In this document: piece by piece, positions 34,945-48,500 of the stretch | How positions within the stretch are numbered: position 1 is the first letter of the stretch | How the letters are laid out: each line of letters starts with the position of its first letter | Assembly: GCF_000003815.2 (NCBI RefSeq) | Contig: NC_049995.1 | Coordinates: forward strand, 16,134,539-16,198,538 | Source: Branchiostoma floridae | Lineage: Eukaryota > Chordata > Leptocardii > Amphioxiformes > Branchiostomatidae | DNA: 64,000 nucleotides | Reading direction: 5' to 3' | Notes under the pieces: model-generated | Seen by the model: the letters and a program-made list of their open reading frames with translations, nothing else | Told to the model about the DNA's origin: nothing | Database searches by the model: none | Program-made: the position numbers and the translations under genes

Positions 34945-35429
34945 ACGGCTTCGATTCGATTCCACCAGACGCCGACGATCTTGCTGCGGCCTTCAAAGAG
35001 GGACTATTATCGACAATACTTCACTAGGTGAAAATCTGCCATTTTGGAAAGCGACCGTACGTTGTCATGGCAACCAGAGACCACAGAGCTAAAACTCTCA
35101 AAATTTTGTAAGTTTGGGCCAACTCCCTACACCACACAAAATTTGAGGAAAAGCGATTTATTTTAGTTTGGCCAACTTAATGCTTGGTTTTTACCGATAA
35201 AGGCTTTATATAACATCTATTTCAAGGATTGTTAAAGCAACCCTTGAAGTCATAATTAGAATATCATTCAAAATGTAAAAGTAACGTTATGACTGAAAAT
35301 ATTTGTTTTTTACCTGCTTTAACTGAACAAGAGTATGATGAAGTTTAATTCTTATCATTTTCTGTTTTAGTGGAACGGTAATTACAATGTGCTATTACAG
35401 CATTACAATCTTGAGTTTTGTTTGTAAAC

Positions 35430-35545
35430 CGCCTCATGGCCTAATGCACCTATCCAGGTTTGTGCTGAAGAGTTCAAGCTGTATATCTGGACGGATTTAT
35501 TTGATCCACTTCCCCTGTGTCTATCACATTGTGAACAATGTAGTA
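35430..35545 (+). repeat. Remnant of another SDR-unit 5' flank
   Basis: The pieces CGCCTCATGGCCTAATGCAC, CAGGTTTGTGCTGAAGAG and GGATTTATTTGATCCACT align with 15220-15300 and 25395-25690. Similarity stops before the receptor palindrome and first exon, so a further tandem copy seems to have been deleted here. Confidence 0.55.
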
Positions 35546-36024
35546 CTTGATGACAAACAAAGCAAAAATAGCAACAAAAAAATACATAACTATAATCATT
35601 TGAAACATTCAAAACCAATTGCAAAGCGTGAATAAAAGGAAGTTATGCCAAATAAAACAGAACAGAATTGGAAAGAGAGATGAGTTTCATTTTTACCACC
35701 ATAAGATGAGAGGCTGGTTTTTGTCTTTCTGTAATCACTCCAGGGCTGTGAAGAAATCATGATGAACGATGAAGTTATAAACTGACGAAGTTAAACTTTT
35801 TACCCTCGAATGTAATAATGGACCGATCCCCAAACCCCGCCCCCTGTTCGATCATGGTTCTATTTCGAACACCTCCATCAAAAGTAGCCATTTCTGTCCC
35901 AGTGTGGCAGTTTTTGACGGAGGTGTTCGAAATAGAATAGGGGTTCTATTTGTTCGATATGGCGTTCGACAGGATCGGTCCATTCGGAAGGCTTTCGCGG
36001 CCGCCCCTCTAAACGGCTGTAACA

Positions 36025-36160
36025 ATTAAAGGTAAACACACCTGACAGAACACAAATACGCAGGTGAGACAAATACCTGTTGTGTGACCTTGGTGTCACA
36101 CGCTGACGCCAACAGAGGTCAAAGGGGATCGTAGTAGCCAGGTAACAGATTGCTGGGGCA
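36025..36160 (+). repeat. Dispersed repeat, copy 1 (AGGTAAACACACCTGAC family)
   Basis: It shares AGGTAAACACACCTGAC, a TACCTGTTG(T/A)-TGACCTT block and CCAACAGAGGTCA with 36520-36625 and 37960-38090. Confidence 0.7.
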
Positions 36161-36409
36161 AACAGAAGGGGATACGGCTGGGCGCACTAGACGGCACTTG
36201 ATTAAGTTGATAGTTAAGCTTTGTCCTATACCTCTATTTTGTACTTTGTGTAATAGTTGTTGCCATAAATTGTATTGTGCACAATTGTCGTGCAATAAAG
36301 TTATTCATATAGCTTCTGTTTGAGCCTTTGAATTCTGGTCACAAACACAGATAAATAATATCTAAAAAGAGGTTCGGTTCCGGTTCATTTGTTACGTCTT
36401 TGAAGGCGT

Positions 36410-36625
36410 ATTTGGCGGGCTTTCTATTTTTTTGTCCTTTTTCTTCATACCGGGACAAAATTAAATACGTAGCCCGACAAAAACAGCCACAGCCTTACCT
36501 CTGTTTGGAGAGTTACAGGTAAACACACCTGACTAATTTACATACAAAGTGAGGTGAGATACGCCATACCTGTTGATTGACCTTCGTACCGACGCCAACA
36601 AAAGTCACGGGTTATTTAGATAGAT
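36410..36625 (+). repeat. Dispersed repeat, copy 2
   Basis: It shares GGCGGGCTT, TA(C/T)GTAGCCCGAC, GGAGAGTTACAGGTAAACAC, GAGGTGAGATACGCCATACC and TGTTGATTGACCTTCGTACC with 37853-38090, so about 200 bp is duplicated 1.4 kb apart. Confidence 0.85.
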
Positions 36626-37394
36626 AGATGGTTTATTGCGCAACAGTTGTAGCAGTGCCAATGTATGGCAATGTACATGCATATATAACAAAAGGTTATT
36701 TGAGTAACAGCCTGAGGCCAGCAGAAGGGGAGGGGCGTCCCAGACGGCAGGACCGGGCCTGAAACTTCTCAGTTAAAACCTCAAATCCCGGCCACAGATA
36801 CAGCCAATCCTGGCCGAGACAGCATTTAGCAACTCTCGGGAAGGTAAGGTTACCGTTTTGGTATAGATGTAGATAACACGTACGGAAAAAAGACAATGTA
36901 GCAACAGTTCTTGCTTTTTCTTCTGGGGGTGGGGTGGGGGGGGTGGGGGGGCTTTGGTTAAACAAAACAAATATATAGGCAGGTGATACAGACCTTCCTG
37001 AATAGATTACCGCGATTTACAGGCAGAGAAAGACCTTTTTAACCTTGAATGATATATGTGGAATATTTGTAGAAACTTGCAACGAAAGAGGCAAAAGTGT
37101 ACATATATATTGAGAGAAATTTGGTCATATTTCCTTATCCGGCCTGGCTAACTTGTTTTGATGTTGTCCCGTTATACATGGCCATACCTATCCATACGCT
37201 GTAAATTTTTCAAAGAGGAAGGAAAAATAACCATTTTTTACTCAATAGACTACAGGCCAATTAAAAGTAGTAAATAATTTCTGTCACAAAAATACCACTG
37301 GCGTTCATATGTATGAAATGGCACGCTTAGCGTTGCCCCAAGATGTACATTTGCAGCAACAAGCAAGGTAAGTTACTTGGTAATTATAAGCAAG

Positions 37395-37630
37395 CGTCTG
37401 GCGTGCGTAGTCCAGTGATTAGCGGCCCTGCCTTTGGAACTAGAATTAAGCCGTTAGTTCAATTCCGGCTGAGTCGCTCACCGACATGCCTGCTACTGAA
37501 AATGGTGGCAGACGTTAAGCTGTGGTCCACTGTTCTTTGTGTTTGTCGAAAAGAGCTAGGGGAATTTCAATGTTACAATGAACCTGTAAATACTTAATAA
37601 ATACATGTAGCGTCTGTCGTCTCTGTTATG
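37395..37630 (+). mobile_element. tRNA-derived SINE-like element
   Basis: A head with GTAGTCCAGTGATTAGCGG (box A region) and CCGTTAGTTCAATTCCGGC (box B region) is followed by an unrelated body ending AATACTTAATAAATACATG. It is consistent with a SINE; the family is not named. Confidence 0.5.
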
Positions 37631-37852
37631 ACCAGTGGAAGAATAGTCAGTGAGCTAAAATGGTTTGAGATCACTTTTACTTTCATTTCCATGGAAAGTA
37701 TTGGGTTTAACTTTCATGGAAAGTATAAGGTTCAAAGCTTCAAGCCATAATAGGATCTCAAATATCGCATTCGTCCATATATCTGAATTTTGTAATATCT
37801 TGTTTTACTGCAAGTCTTTGCTTATAATTTCTCATTAATTAAAGCTTAATTT

Positions 37853-38090
37853 GGCGGGCTTCTATTTTCCCCCTTTTCCCCCTATTTTTCCTCTATTTTT
37901 CATGCAAAATATGTAGCCCGACGAAAACAGCCGCAGCCTAACCTCTGCTTGGAGAGTTACAGGTAAACACACCTGACTAAGTTACATACATACAAAGTGA
38001 GGTGAGATACGCCATACCTGTTGATTGACCTTCGTACCGACACCAACAGAAGTCACGGGTTATTCGAGTAGCCAGGTAACAGTCTGGGGC
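37853..38090 (+). repeat. Dispersed repeat, copy 3
   Basis: Partner of 36410-36625. It adds CGAGTAGCCAGGTAACAG, which is also found in copy 1, so the three copies overlap in different parts of one longer family. Confidence 0.85.
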
Positions 38091-39593
38091 CCGGAGAAAG
38101 GAGGGGGCGTCGTTAGGTTTTGACGCAGCAAGATATAATACAAAATAGAAAGCCCGATAAAAACGACTAAAAAAACGTTAAAAAACAGCCTGAGCCTAAC
38201 CTCTGCTTGGAGAGTAGGGCGTCCCAGACGGAACGACTGGCCCTTAAACTTCACATCTTATGATACCTCTACTTGAATGCATACATGTAGCTCCACTCAG
38301 GAAGGTAAGTTAGTCGTTTGGGCCCAGACGTATACGTAGATTACATATCATTACTCTGTGACACTGGAGGGTAACCTCCAGTAACAGAGTATTGTAATCA
38401 CTTTGTGCGTTGAGTGTTCGCACCTATATCTCTATGCTCCGTATGCCGCAATCGCAATGATGCACGTTGTTCTTTTCGCCGTAGCTGTTTTTATTATGGA
38501 TGTAATAATTTCAGTTTTCACCCCTACGCCGTCCGGTATAGTGGTTCAGGTCTTCCTTATGATTGTGCCTTAAGCCTTGTAGTAATTTGATACCGTCAAG
38601 CAGATGTTGTCCTCGTCGGAATATGCCATCTCATTCGGACTTTGCGTTTCCAATATTGAGGTTGGTTTGACATAGCATACTGTTAACATTTTGTGCGGTT
38701 GATAGTCATAGCATTTTATGGTTAGAACGTGTTTGATCCTTGGGATCATTTTTTTTCGCGGTAGCTGTTTACATTATCGATGTAATAATTTGAGATGTCA
38801 CCCCTATTTCCCTGGTATTGTAGACCAGCTGGCCCATAGACGCTGGGGTTTGCAATTACTTATCTCCAAGCAGATATGGGGTTATGTTATTTCCACAGCT
38901 GTGATTGACCCACTTTTTAAAGTGGTGTGCGTCTCAAGTATCCATTGTGAAGCTGTGTTGTTGTTTCATTTGTGTCGTTCGATTGAGACGCTGACTTAAA
39001 TTTAGCAGTGATAGGTATCTTAGCTTTTAAGTAGGTTTTTTTTGTATTAGCTGATGTGATGTGTCCTGTATGCGATTCACTACTATATAGATGGGGTGGC
39101 CACACTCTTAATCTGACGGGTAGGAACATGTCTTTTGTGACCGGAACACCGAAAGTAGAGGGAAATAGTAGGGACAGAAAAAACAACCAAACAAATACAG
39201 AAGCTTTTACCTGCTTAACCTCATCATTAACAAACCATTATTACGTCAGAGTTTGTTACCTACGGTCACTTGTTTGCATTTTAATCAGACAATTACTTGG
39301 CGAAGGGATGAGGTCGTGAAGCTCTAGTTTGCACTATTTACACATTTCTTTCCTGTTTTTGTTAAGTCGGAAGAAAATTTCTGCTGATGATCTGCTTGAT
39401 GACGTTTTAGTGTAGCAGGCATTTCATTGCCTAGCACTTGCACAACTCGCAAGCGACAAAAAACTAACAATAGAAAACGTGTGTGCTGCAGTTGTCCACC
39501 TCCAAAGTTTTAAGACTTATTTTTGGGATAATTCCTGATATTTCTTTCCAGGATTTCTACATGCTCGAAAAGAGATAGACCGGAATCTCAAAA

Positions 39594-42500
39594 ATGGCTG
39601 CCAAAGGTAAGCATGTCTGCAATGGTCTACATATCTCATGTATCAGTATGGCTCTGAGTATACGAGTTATTGATTAATTTGCATGTGAGTGTTTTGGACC
39701 GACTGACTGCCACTACGGCTACTAGCTATGGGACTGAATGAGTGAATGTTTACTTATTTCTTCAGTCATATGATATGTCTCACTGCAAGTACCTAGTACC
39801 CGAGGAACGTGCAGTTCACGTAAGGAGCTACACAGATATTGTAAGTAAACATACGGCGGGAGTTCAATAGGCGTTACATACTGACGGTCTAAACGTCGAC
39901 TTCGCCACTTTTACTGTTTTGTTGAGACCCAATTTGTAACTACTGTAGAAGTTTATATATGATATACCCTCTGTATAACTCTATATGCTACTCGAAGCAT
40001 GTATGCTAGTATAGATGCAGTATCTGCCTGGTACTTATAATTAGTGTGGTTTCCAAATGCGAGACCAGATCACACTTACATGACTGTGCTGTTGTAGCCT
40101 CGTAGTAGTATAATTGTCTATATTGGCTAGTGTAGTAGTTGTGAAACAATGCTTCTCTCCCTTTACTGTAGGTAGGGCAGGTTATAGAATCTTCGATGTT
40201 TAAGATCTATTGCATATGTTACAATACAATAGTATGTAAGGCGGAAAAGTATGGTATTATATAAAGTTTGGTACTTGGAAATCATTTATATAGATATTAG
40301 CACCACACTTTGTTTTTAGAATACCATAATGTTTCTGCATCTGCATCAGAAACCATTGTCAATGTGCATGCTTACTGCCTAGCTGAGATATCTGGGACAC
40401 TTTACAATTTAGGTAACGCCTGGCAAGACATCGATGACCCCAGAGAGGCCATAAAGCATCATGAACAGGAACTGCAGGTGAAGCGGAGTATCTATGGGGA
40501 GGACACCGCGCATCCTGACATCGCCACGACACTTGATAACTTGGGTACCACATGGTGGAACATTGGTGACTACGAAAAGGCCCTGAGCTATTATGAACAG
40601 ACACTACAGATGAGACGAATTATCTATGGTGCGGGCTCCGCACATGCTGACATTGCCACATCACTTCACAACCTGGGTACCGCATGGGGGAAAATTGGTG
40701 ACTACAAAAAGGCCATCAGGTACCATGAACAGGCCCTTCAGATAAGGCGGACTATCTATGGTGAAAACACGGCGCATCCTGTCGTCGCTTCGTCGCTTCA
40801 CAACTTGGGTGTCGTATGGACAAATCTTGGTGATTACAAAAAGGCCATCAGGTACCATGAACAGGAACTTAAGATGTGGCGGGTTATCTATGGTGAGGAC
40901 ACGGCGCATCCTGATATCGCCTCATCACTTTACAACCTGGCTGTCGCATGGAGAATTCTTGGTGATTACAGATGGGCCATCAGGTACCATGAACAGGCAC
41001 TTCAGATGAGGCGGACTATCTATGGTGAGAACACGGCGCATCCTGTCGTCGCTTCGTCACTTGCCAGCTTGGGAATGGCCTGGAATGGCCTTGGTGACCA
41101 CAAACAGGCCATCAGCTACCACGAACAGGCACTTCAGATGGGGCGGAGTATCTATGGTCCAACGACAGCACATCCAGTTATCGCCACGTCACTTAACAAC
41201 CTGGGGTTAGCCTGGAGTATCATGGGTAATTACAGACAGGCAATAAGCTACCACGAAGAGGCTCTGCAGATGCTCAGGAGTATCTATGGTCCAACGACAG
41301 CACATCCTGATATTGCTACCTCACTGAACAACCTGGGGTTAGCCTGGAGTAACCTGGGTAATAATAGGCAGGCAATCAGCTACCACGAAGAGGCTCTGCA
41401 GATGCGCAGGAGTATCTATGGTCCGACTACAGCACATCCTGATATTGCTACCTCACTGAACAACCTGGGGTCAGCCTGGAGTAACCTGGGTAATGATAGA
41501 CAGGCAATCAGCTACCACGAGCAGGCACTTCAGATGGGGCGGAGTATCTATGGTCCAACGACAGCACATCCAGTTATCGCCACGTCACTTGACAACCTGG
41601 GTACCGCATGGGGACATATCGGTAATCACAGACAGGCCATCAGCTATCATGAGGAGGCACTTCAGATGAAGCGGACTATCTATGGTGAGACCACGGCGCA
41701 TGCTGATATCGCATCGTCACTTGACAACTTGGGTGCCGCATGGGGAAATCTTAGTGGTTACAAAAGTGCCCTCAGCTATCATGAACAGGCACTTCAGATG
41801 AAGCGGACTCTCTATGGTGAGACCACGGCGCGTCCTGATATGACCTCGTCACTTCACAACTTGGGTGTCGCATGGGGGAATCTTGGTGATCACAGAAAGG
41901 CCCTCAGCTATCATGAACAGGCACTTCGGATGATGCGGATTGTCTATGGTAAGAACACGGCGCATCCTGACATCGCCACGTCACTGGACAACTTGGGTGC
42001 CGCATGGGGGAATCTTGGTGATCACAGAAAGGCCGCCAGCTTCCGTGAAGAAGCCCTGCAGATGCAGAGGATACTTGCTGAAAGTAAGAGAATTTCAAAC
42101 ATCTTGATATTCATTGTTCCATCTGTATGTACCAAATTCGTTTTGAGTAAAACTTTATACAAATGTGTGGCAAAATGATGACATCCCTGTTGCTAAAAGA
42201 GTACCATAATAACGTAATGATAGATACCTGTAAGTAGCATAAAGTAAATCTTGTGCCCCCAGAAATTTCGTCCGATCCAATTGAGCTTATTGGGCAACCT
42301 GAGATGGTGAGGTTGTACGCCGAAGCCTGTCGCCAGGGGTCGCTGTCAGTACACAGCACACGGGTTCCGGTGGTGGGTCAGTTCAGGTCAGGGAAAACCT
42401 GCTTCATCAAGAGGCTGATGGGAGAAACGGTCAAAGAGGAGGAGGTGGAACCCATTACGGATGGAATCAACATCATTTCAGATGTTCAAAGCAAGACGTG

Positions 42501-45500
42501 GAAGAAGTCAAGAGGTTCGATAAGCGGGTCTATAGCATTCTTGAATTTTTCTCCTTTTTGGTCTTTATTGAAAAATGTGTAAGTAATTGAAATACTGATT
42601 TCACAATCCCTACTGTTCTCTGCAGAGAAGATAGATGACTTAGCAGCACAATTGCTTCGGACACAGCAAGAGACCGGCCCCTCAGCAGGTGATGTTTTAA
42701 GTTTGAGTAGTTTAACCAAACTTGATGTTTGTTTTCTTGAATTCTTAGACAGCAGCATAAGATTATGAAAATTTTACTTCTCTTGGCAGAAGACGAATAC
42801 AAGAATGATGACATGACAGAGACCATACAACAAGAGGCAGAGAACATACAACAAGGGACAGAGACCATGCAACAAGAGACAGAAAAGGCGCCAGAACATA
42901 CTGTAGAAGGTGAGATTAATCTACTTTAATAGGTTTCAAAATATTGATACAAAGTTACAAAGATTCATCATCGAATTAATTTCTAAGCAGATAACATGGC
43001 TGTATCTTTGTGATAACATGGCTGTATCATAAGGTGATCGAGGAAATACCCGGCGAAAGTGTGTGCATTTCCCACCGAAGGAAATCCACACACTTCGCCG
43101 GCTAACTCCTCGGCCAGCTTATGATACTATGTTATCCCACAGTAAGATCTGTTTGGAGATTATGCCGATTCAACAAAATAAGTTTATATATGTCGTTCTC
43201 TACATTCTCGCAGTTGCCCCTACAGAGAAACTTCGCCACGGTGCAAACCTTGAGGAAGAGATGCAGGCGGTAAGACCAGAGCGACAGACTGCGGTCGAAG
43301 AGAACCCAGCCGCCAACATTGAGGTCAGAATCTTGAAAGGTGCATCAGAGATCCCCAAACCGTCCATTCCAGACATCGTCATTGAAGCAGCAGAAAAAAT
43401 GAAGACAGCAGGTATCACTGAAGATGAGATTGGAACTGCCGATCATCCGCGCTTGTCCTTCTGGGACTTCGGCGGGCAGGCAACTTACTACGGAACCCAC
43501 CAGTGCTTCATCACCCCCCGGGGTGTCTACATCCTCGTCATGTCTCTGCTGCAGAAACTGTCGGACCCTGTTCCAGATCTGGACTACAAGGCGTCTGTGG
43601 ACAACCTGAGAACGGGAGGAGGTATGCCCTAGATAAGTTTTTGCTTAAAAACGAAACAGGTTCTTAGTTGATTAAGATATTACTGATGCACTTAAGATGA
43701 TATGTTTGATCTGGACATTTTGATGTAATCCTTTCAATAAGTTGATGTAATGAAAGTAGTGTAGTAAAAGCACGTTTATTCATTCATTCATTCATTCATT
43801 CATTCATTTTATTTATTTATTTAGCCAGGTATACACTCTTAGGACAAAAGCCCTGATTTTCAGCAGAACCCGGGTACATCAAACCACACAACCAATTCAA
43901 CCTGACAAACACAAAATAGAACAACAATGATAACATTGATTCTGTAAACGCGTACGAATGTATTCGCTGTTGTGTTTTCTACAGATTATCTGGACCACTG
44001 GCTCAACTCAGTTCACTCTCACACTCAACACAGAGGACGGCCTCCCGTGATCATCGTCCTCACAAACAAGGACAAGTTCTCAAAGGTGCGTTTTGTTAGT
44101 TTGTTTCACAGGAAATACAGTCTCTTTTACATAAGTAGTAATTGCAATAGTGGATGGAGTAATAGAGCTCCAACGACCCATGCAGAGTACTGTACAATTC
44201 TTAACTTTCTTCCAACACAAAAGTATACACCGATCAAATTTTCAACAGCCACTGTCGCTTTCTTCAGAATTCAGTATTGATCCTGAAGAAGGCGAAATTG
44301 GTCGTTGAAAATTTGTTCCGTGTATACCTTTGTGTTGAAAGAACGTTTGGCATTGTAATATGATAACTATACATCGAGGAGCTTCGTGAATGGCAAACTT
44401 TTGTCGGCATTCCACAGGATCCCGACTACATTGAACAGTACAAACAACAGATACGGCGCCATATCGAGGGAAAAGCGGCAGGAATGCTGGTCATGCCAGA
44501 AATATTTGCCGTGGACAACACAACGGAGGACGCAGAAGTTGACAAGATCCGTGACTACATACGGCAGGTGGCGAGAGACCTGCCGCACATGGGCGAGGAA
44601 ATCCCCATCTCGTGGCTGCATCTCAAGTCTAGACTGACCAAAAGACGGGAGGGGGGGTATCGTTTCCTCAAGTTTCAGGAAATAGCTGACCTCGCCCGAG
44701 TTCCTGAGATCAACATCACAGACAAGCACACGCTCGCCATGGTTCTCACCTTCTTCCACGACCGAGGCGACATCATCTTCTTTGACGAGCCCGGTCTCCG
44801 TGATGACGTCACCCTGCAGCCACAGGTGATGATTGACGCTTTTAAGACCATCATCACAGTACCTCAGTACCAGCTGGGCAAACGGACAAATCCAAAGATG
44901 TGGGAAGATCTGGAACAGAAAGGAGTTATCAGCGATAAGTTGCTGACAAGGATCTGGGAAGAGAAGGACCAACAACTGAAGAAACCTTTTCTGGTCCGAC
45001 ACAAGTCCTTCCTGAAGGCGCTCATGGAGAAGTTCTATCTTATCTGTAACGCCACACCCATCAGCGATGTCAGTGACGAGGGTCAGCAGATCTATTTCGT
45101 GCCTGCACTACTCAGCTGCAAGAGGGACAACACTGAGCTGTATCCAATCAACATGTATCCCTGTCCACAGGCGCTCTACTTCGTGTTCAGCGAGAAGTTT
45201 CTACCCAGCGGTATGTTCTGTCGTCTGCAAGCCTTGTGTGTACGCAGGTTCGGACTGGAGGAGTCCCGTGTGTTTGCCGGCTGTGCTCGCTTCCCTACGG
45301 ACGACAAGGAGCAAGCATTTGTCATCACCAAGGTCAACCACTACTTGAAGGTGGAACTTCTGTCGTCCTCTAACATCTTCACTGAAGGTCTGCGTGTCAG
45401 GAAGTTCCTCAGTAGCGCCTTGTTTGAGATCAAAGAGAAGTGGATCCCCTGTATCCAGTACGAATTGTGCTGCTCTACACAAGAGGATGGAGATGAACCT

Positions 45501-48500
45501 GCATTCCGGGCATTGCAAACGGGTGAAGAATCACAGGGACAGCGTTGGGGGTAAGTTTATAATTTGTCATGGGTAATTAGAGCTGAACAAAGATTTATCT
45601 GATGGTCCATCCCTTTCATTCCTGTTTGCTGATTCGTTAACATATTTCACCAAATATTCAATGTCGGCGAAGGATGATTAACAGAAGAAACATATGTACA
45701 GTTTTAAGCTGTTGATTTTTTCTGTTAAGGATATGAAGGATACTCTATTCCATGTTTTCTTACTAGATTTCCACCCCTCTTCCGCGCCGTTTGGATGTCC
45801 GAAGGGCCACAATCCGATCTTACAGGTAATCTTTTTGAGAACATCGTATTGTTATATGCCAATCAATCAATCAATCACCAACAAACTTTCATTCCTAAAG
45901 CAAGAAACTGTAACAAATGAATGTTCTGTAAGCCAGAATGGAGGCTGTATGTTGCGTCTTTGATGGCCTTAATATGTATATCACCAATGAATTGGTATGA
46001 GACGAATTTTTTTCTTCAAAAATGCGCCAATGTTATATTACAGAAAACTCAGGAGGAGATGGTCCGGTGATCCTTCAGCCGAAGGGAGACCCTAACCTCA
46101 TTGTTGGGATGCGAACGATCGGCCCCGTGTTGGACACTATGGAGCAGGGAGGAGGACTTACTCTGGACCAGTGTGACCACGTCAGGAACCAGCTGACACC
46201 TTTTCAACGGGTACGTGCGGTTCTGGAGATGAAGAAGAGAGGGGACGAAGGTCCGTACCTGCTGCAGTTGGGAGCTGCGGTAGCAATGTGCCTTCCAGAG
46301 TTTGAGGATCTCTTCAGGAAAGAAGAGCGAGGTATGTCATGTCTAGTTTCTAGTCTTGGACCATAAAACGTAGGGAAACAATTGATGCTTTCAATTATAG
46401 ATGATTTTAATGTTCTTGCTGTATTTGTCTACATCCTTCACTACAGAGTTTGTTTCTTTTGGAAACAGAAACGTTAAATGCAAAGAAAAAAAAAACTGAT
46501 ATGTATTCTATTTTGCAGGAAAAGAGCTTGTCATCCTCCACACAGATGACTACACTGCAGAGTTCGCCTCGCCTCTCAAGACAGCTATGAGTGAGTCAGG
46601 AGTGCCCTGTCACACGGAGATAATCGCGTCGTCTGACTCCATCACAGAGAAAACAGTGCAGCTCCTGCTCAACACAAACAACAAGATGGTTCTTCCAGTC
46701 ATCAGTCCCCAGACCCTACATCACCAGCACTGGTCAAACCTCGCCTACGAGTTCCCAGTTCGGAACGGAAGGCTGCTGCTGCCCATCCTGCTGTACCCAC
46801 GGGGTTCCAGACACCAGATGATCCGGGTTCTACAGCGGCGGGCGCCTGTCCTGTGCAGCATGGAACGTGAGGAGATAGAGATGAAAGGAGGTCTCGTGTC
46901 AAAGAGGAAGCTGAAGGATATCTTACAAAAGGTGTGTCATATTTGCTGTATCGCCATTTTGTATACATCATCTTACTTTGAAAAGGAAGAGATCATAATC
47001 CCGGTGCGAATGTTTTAACATTTCCTTTTTTTCCTTTTCTTCAGGTCATGATAGACAAGAAAGAGGGTGAGTTATGACGTCTGCGACAATCTAGATAATT
47101 CACTGACTTCACACGTGTGCTTAAATTCTACGGACATTGAAAAGTTTCCTTAAGTAGTCATACTTGATTCTTGACTCGAGGTGATCTTTGGGTTGACCAA
47201 GCTCCAGACAATCGTCATCGGTGAACGCTAATTCGCAATATTCTTGTGAATTCGAAATTATCGGATGGTCTTAAAAGTATTTCTTTACTCCTTCAATTGC
47301 CTGTAGTACATATTACAATCACGGCCGGTAATATACATGAAACCGTTAGACAGTGTACCTCTGTGGGATGCATTTAAACAGTTGATTCCATCTTTGTTTG
47401 ACAGAGGCCATTTTGTACCGGATCAGCAAAGCTGTTGGTGCAGAGTGGACCCGGCTGGGACAGGAACTGGGGCTGGAAAAGTCCGTCTTGGACGAGATCA
47501 AAGGTGACAACGCCACGAAGGCGGCAATGCAGATGCTGAAGGCGTGGCGCATCAAGACCCCCCACGGACCACTGCACTACCTGCCGCAGGTGGAGGATGC
47601 ACTGCAGAACATTGACAGGCCGGACGTGACTGCAGCTTTACAGGAGACATACAAGGTGAGGTGTTGTTCTGCCGTCTTTTCTCTGCTTGCATCCAATATG
47701 TTTTGTGAAACTTTTTGACATATATTGAAATATAAGTTGTTGTTCTTGAAAAAGTTTCTTTATGTACATTTTGTGAAATACATGTGATATGGCCATTTTA
47801 AGGAAACGTTGAACTACATTCTTAGTTATACGAACATAGGCAATCTTCTGCATTGATAGAGCTGGAACCCTACATCTACTTGCTTTGTTAACAGAAGAAG
47901 AGCCAAGTAGAGCGTGCTTTACATATCATTGGTGCACCCGTAATCTTAAGAATCAACTAAATGTCTTTACCATTTTTGTTTTGTCTTCCTACATGAAAAA
48001 GAAGAAGATTAGCACAACAGGAATAACAGCATGTTTTCCCAATCGGGTAAAACATAACGAGTTCTTACTGACGTTGGATATTGGTTCCCAATTATCTGAC
48101 CAATATCGCGTAGAAACTCATTATGTCAATTCAATCCATATCCGTCTAAAAAGGCTCACCAATGTCTTCTTTGTTCACCTCAGGAATACCGAAATGGCGT
48201 GGAGTTGAGAGAACTTAGTCCAGACATGAACGAAGACAAAACCTGGTGAGTTACCACGTTAGCATTTGACATTCAGAAGTATGTTTTCATCTGTATGTGG
48301 TTCATGAATGTGGTAGATTTCAACAGTCATGTACCTAACGAATGCATCTGTATGTAACCGACGACGATAAGTCAAACAATAATAGATGCAGAATATCTTA
48401 ATGCCTAAAATTTTGTTTGGTCGGGCTGTCATCACACGTAATTAGAATGACTTAACGTGTAAGTAATAAATTGTACGACATGTATCCAGGTATATGATAC

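Larger units (their letters stand above)
34945..39593. other. Intergenic region between SDR copy 3 and the TPR-ROCO gene
   Basis: Contents in order: SDR 3' flank; a remnant of the SDR-unit 5' flank at about 35430-35545; AATAAA at about 35630; a triplicated AGGTAAACACACCTGAC repeat; a SINE-like element near 37395-37630; AT-rich DNA; and probable 5' UTR from 39552 (TTTCTTTCCAG acceptor before GATTTCTACATGC). No protein gene is recognised. Confidence 0.55.

Noticed and set aside
44367-45002. 211-codon minus-strand frame in the COR exon
   Set aside because: Antisense shadow of the in-phase COR coding exon 44418-45550.
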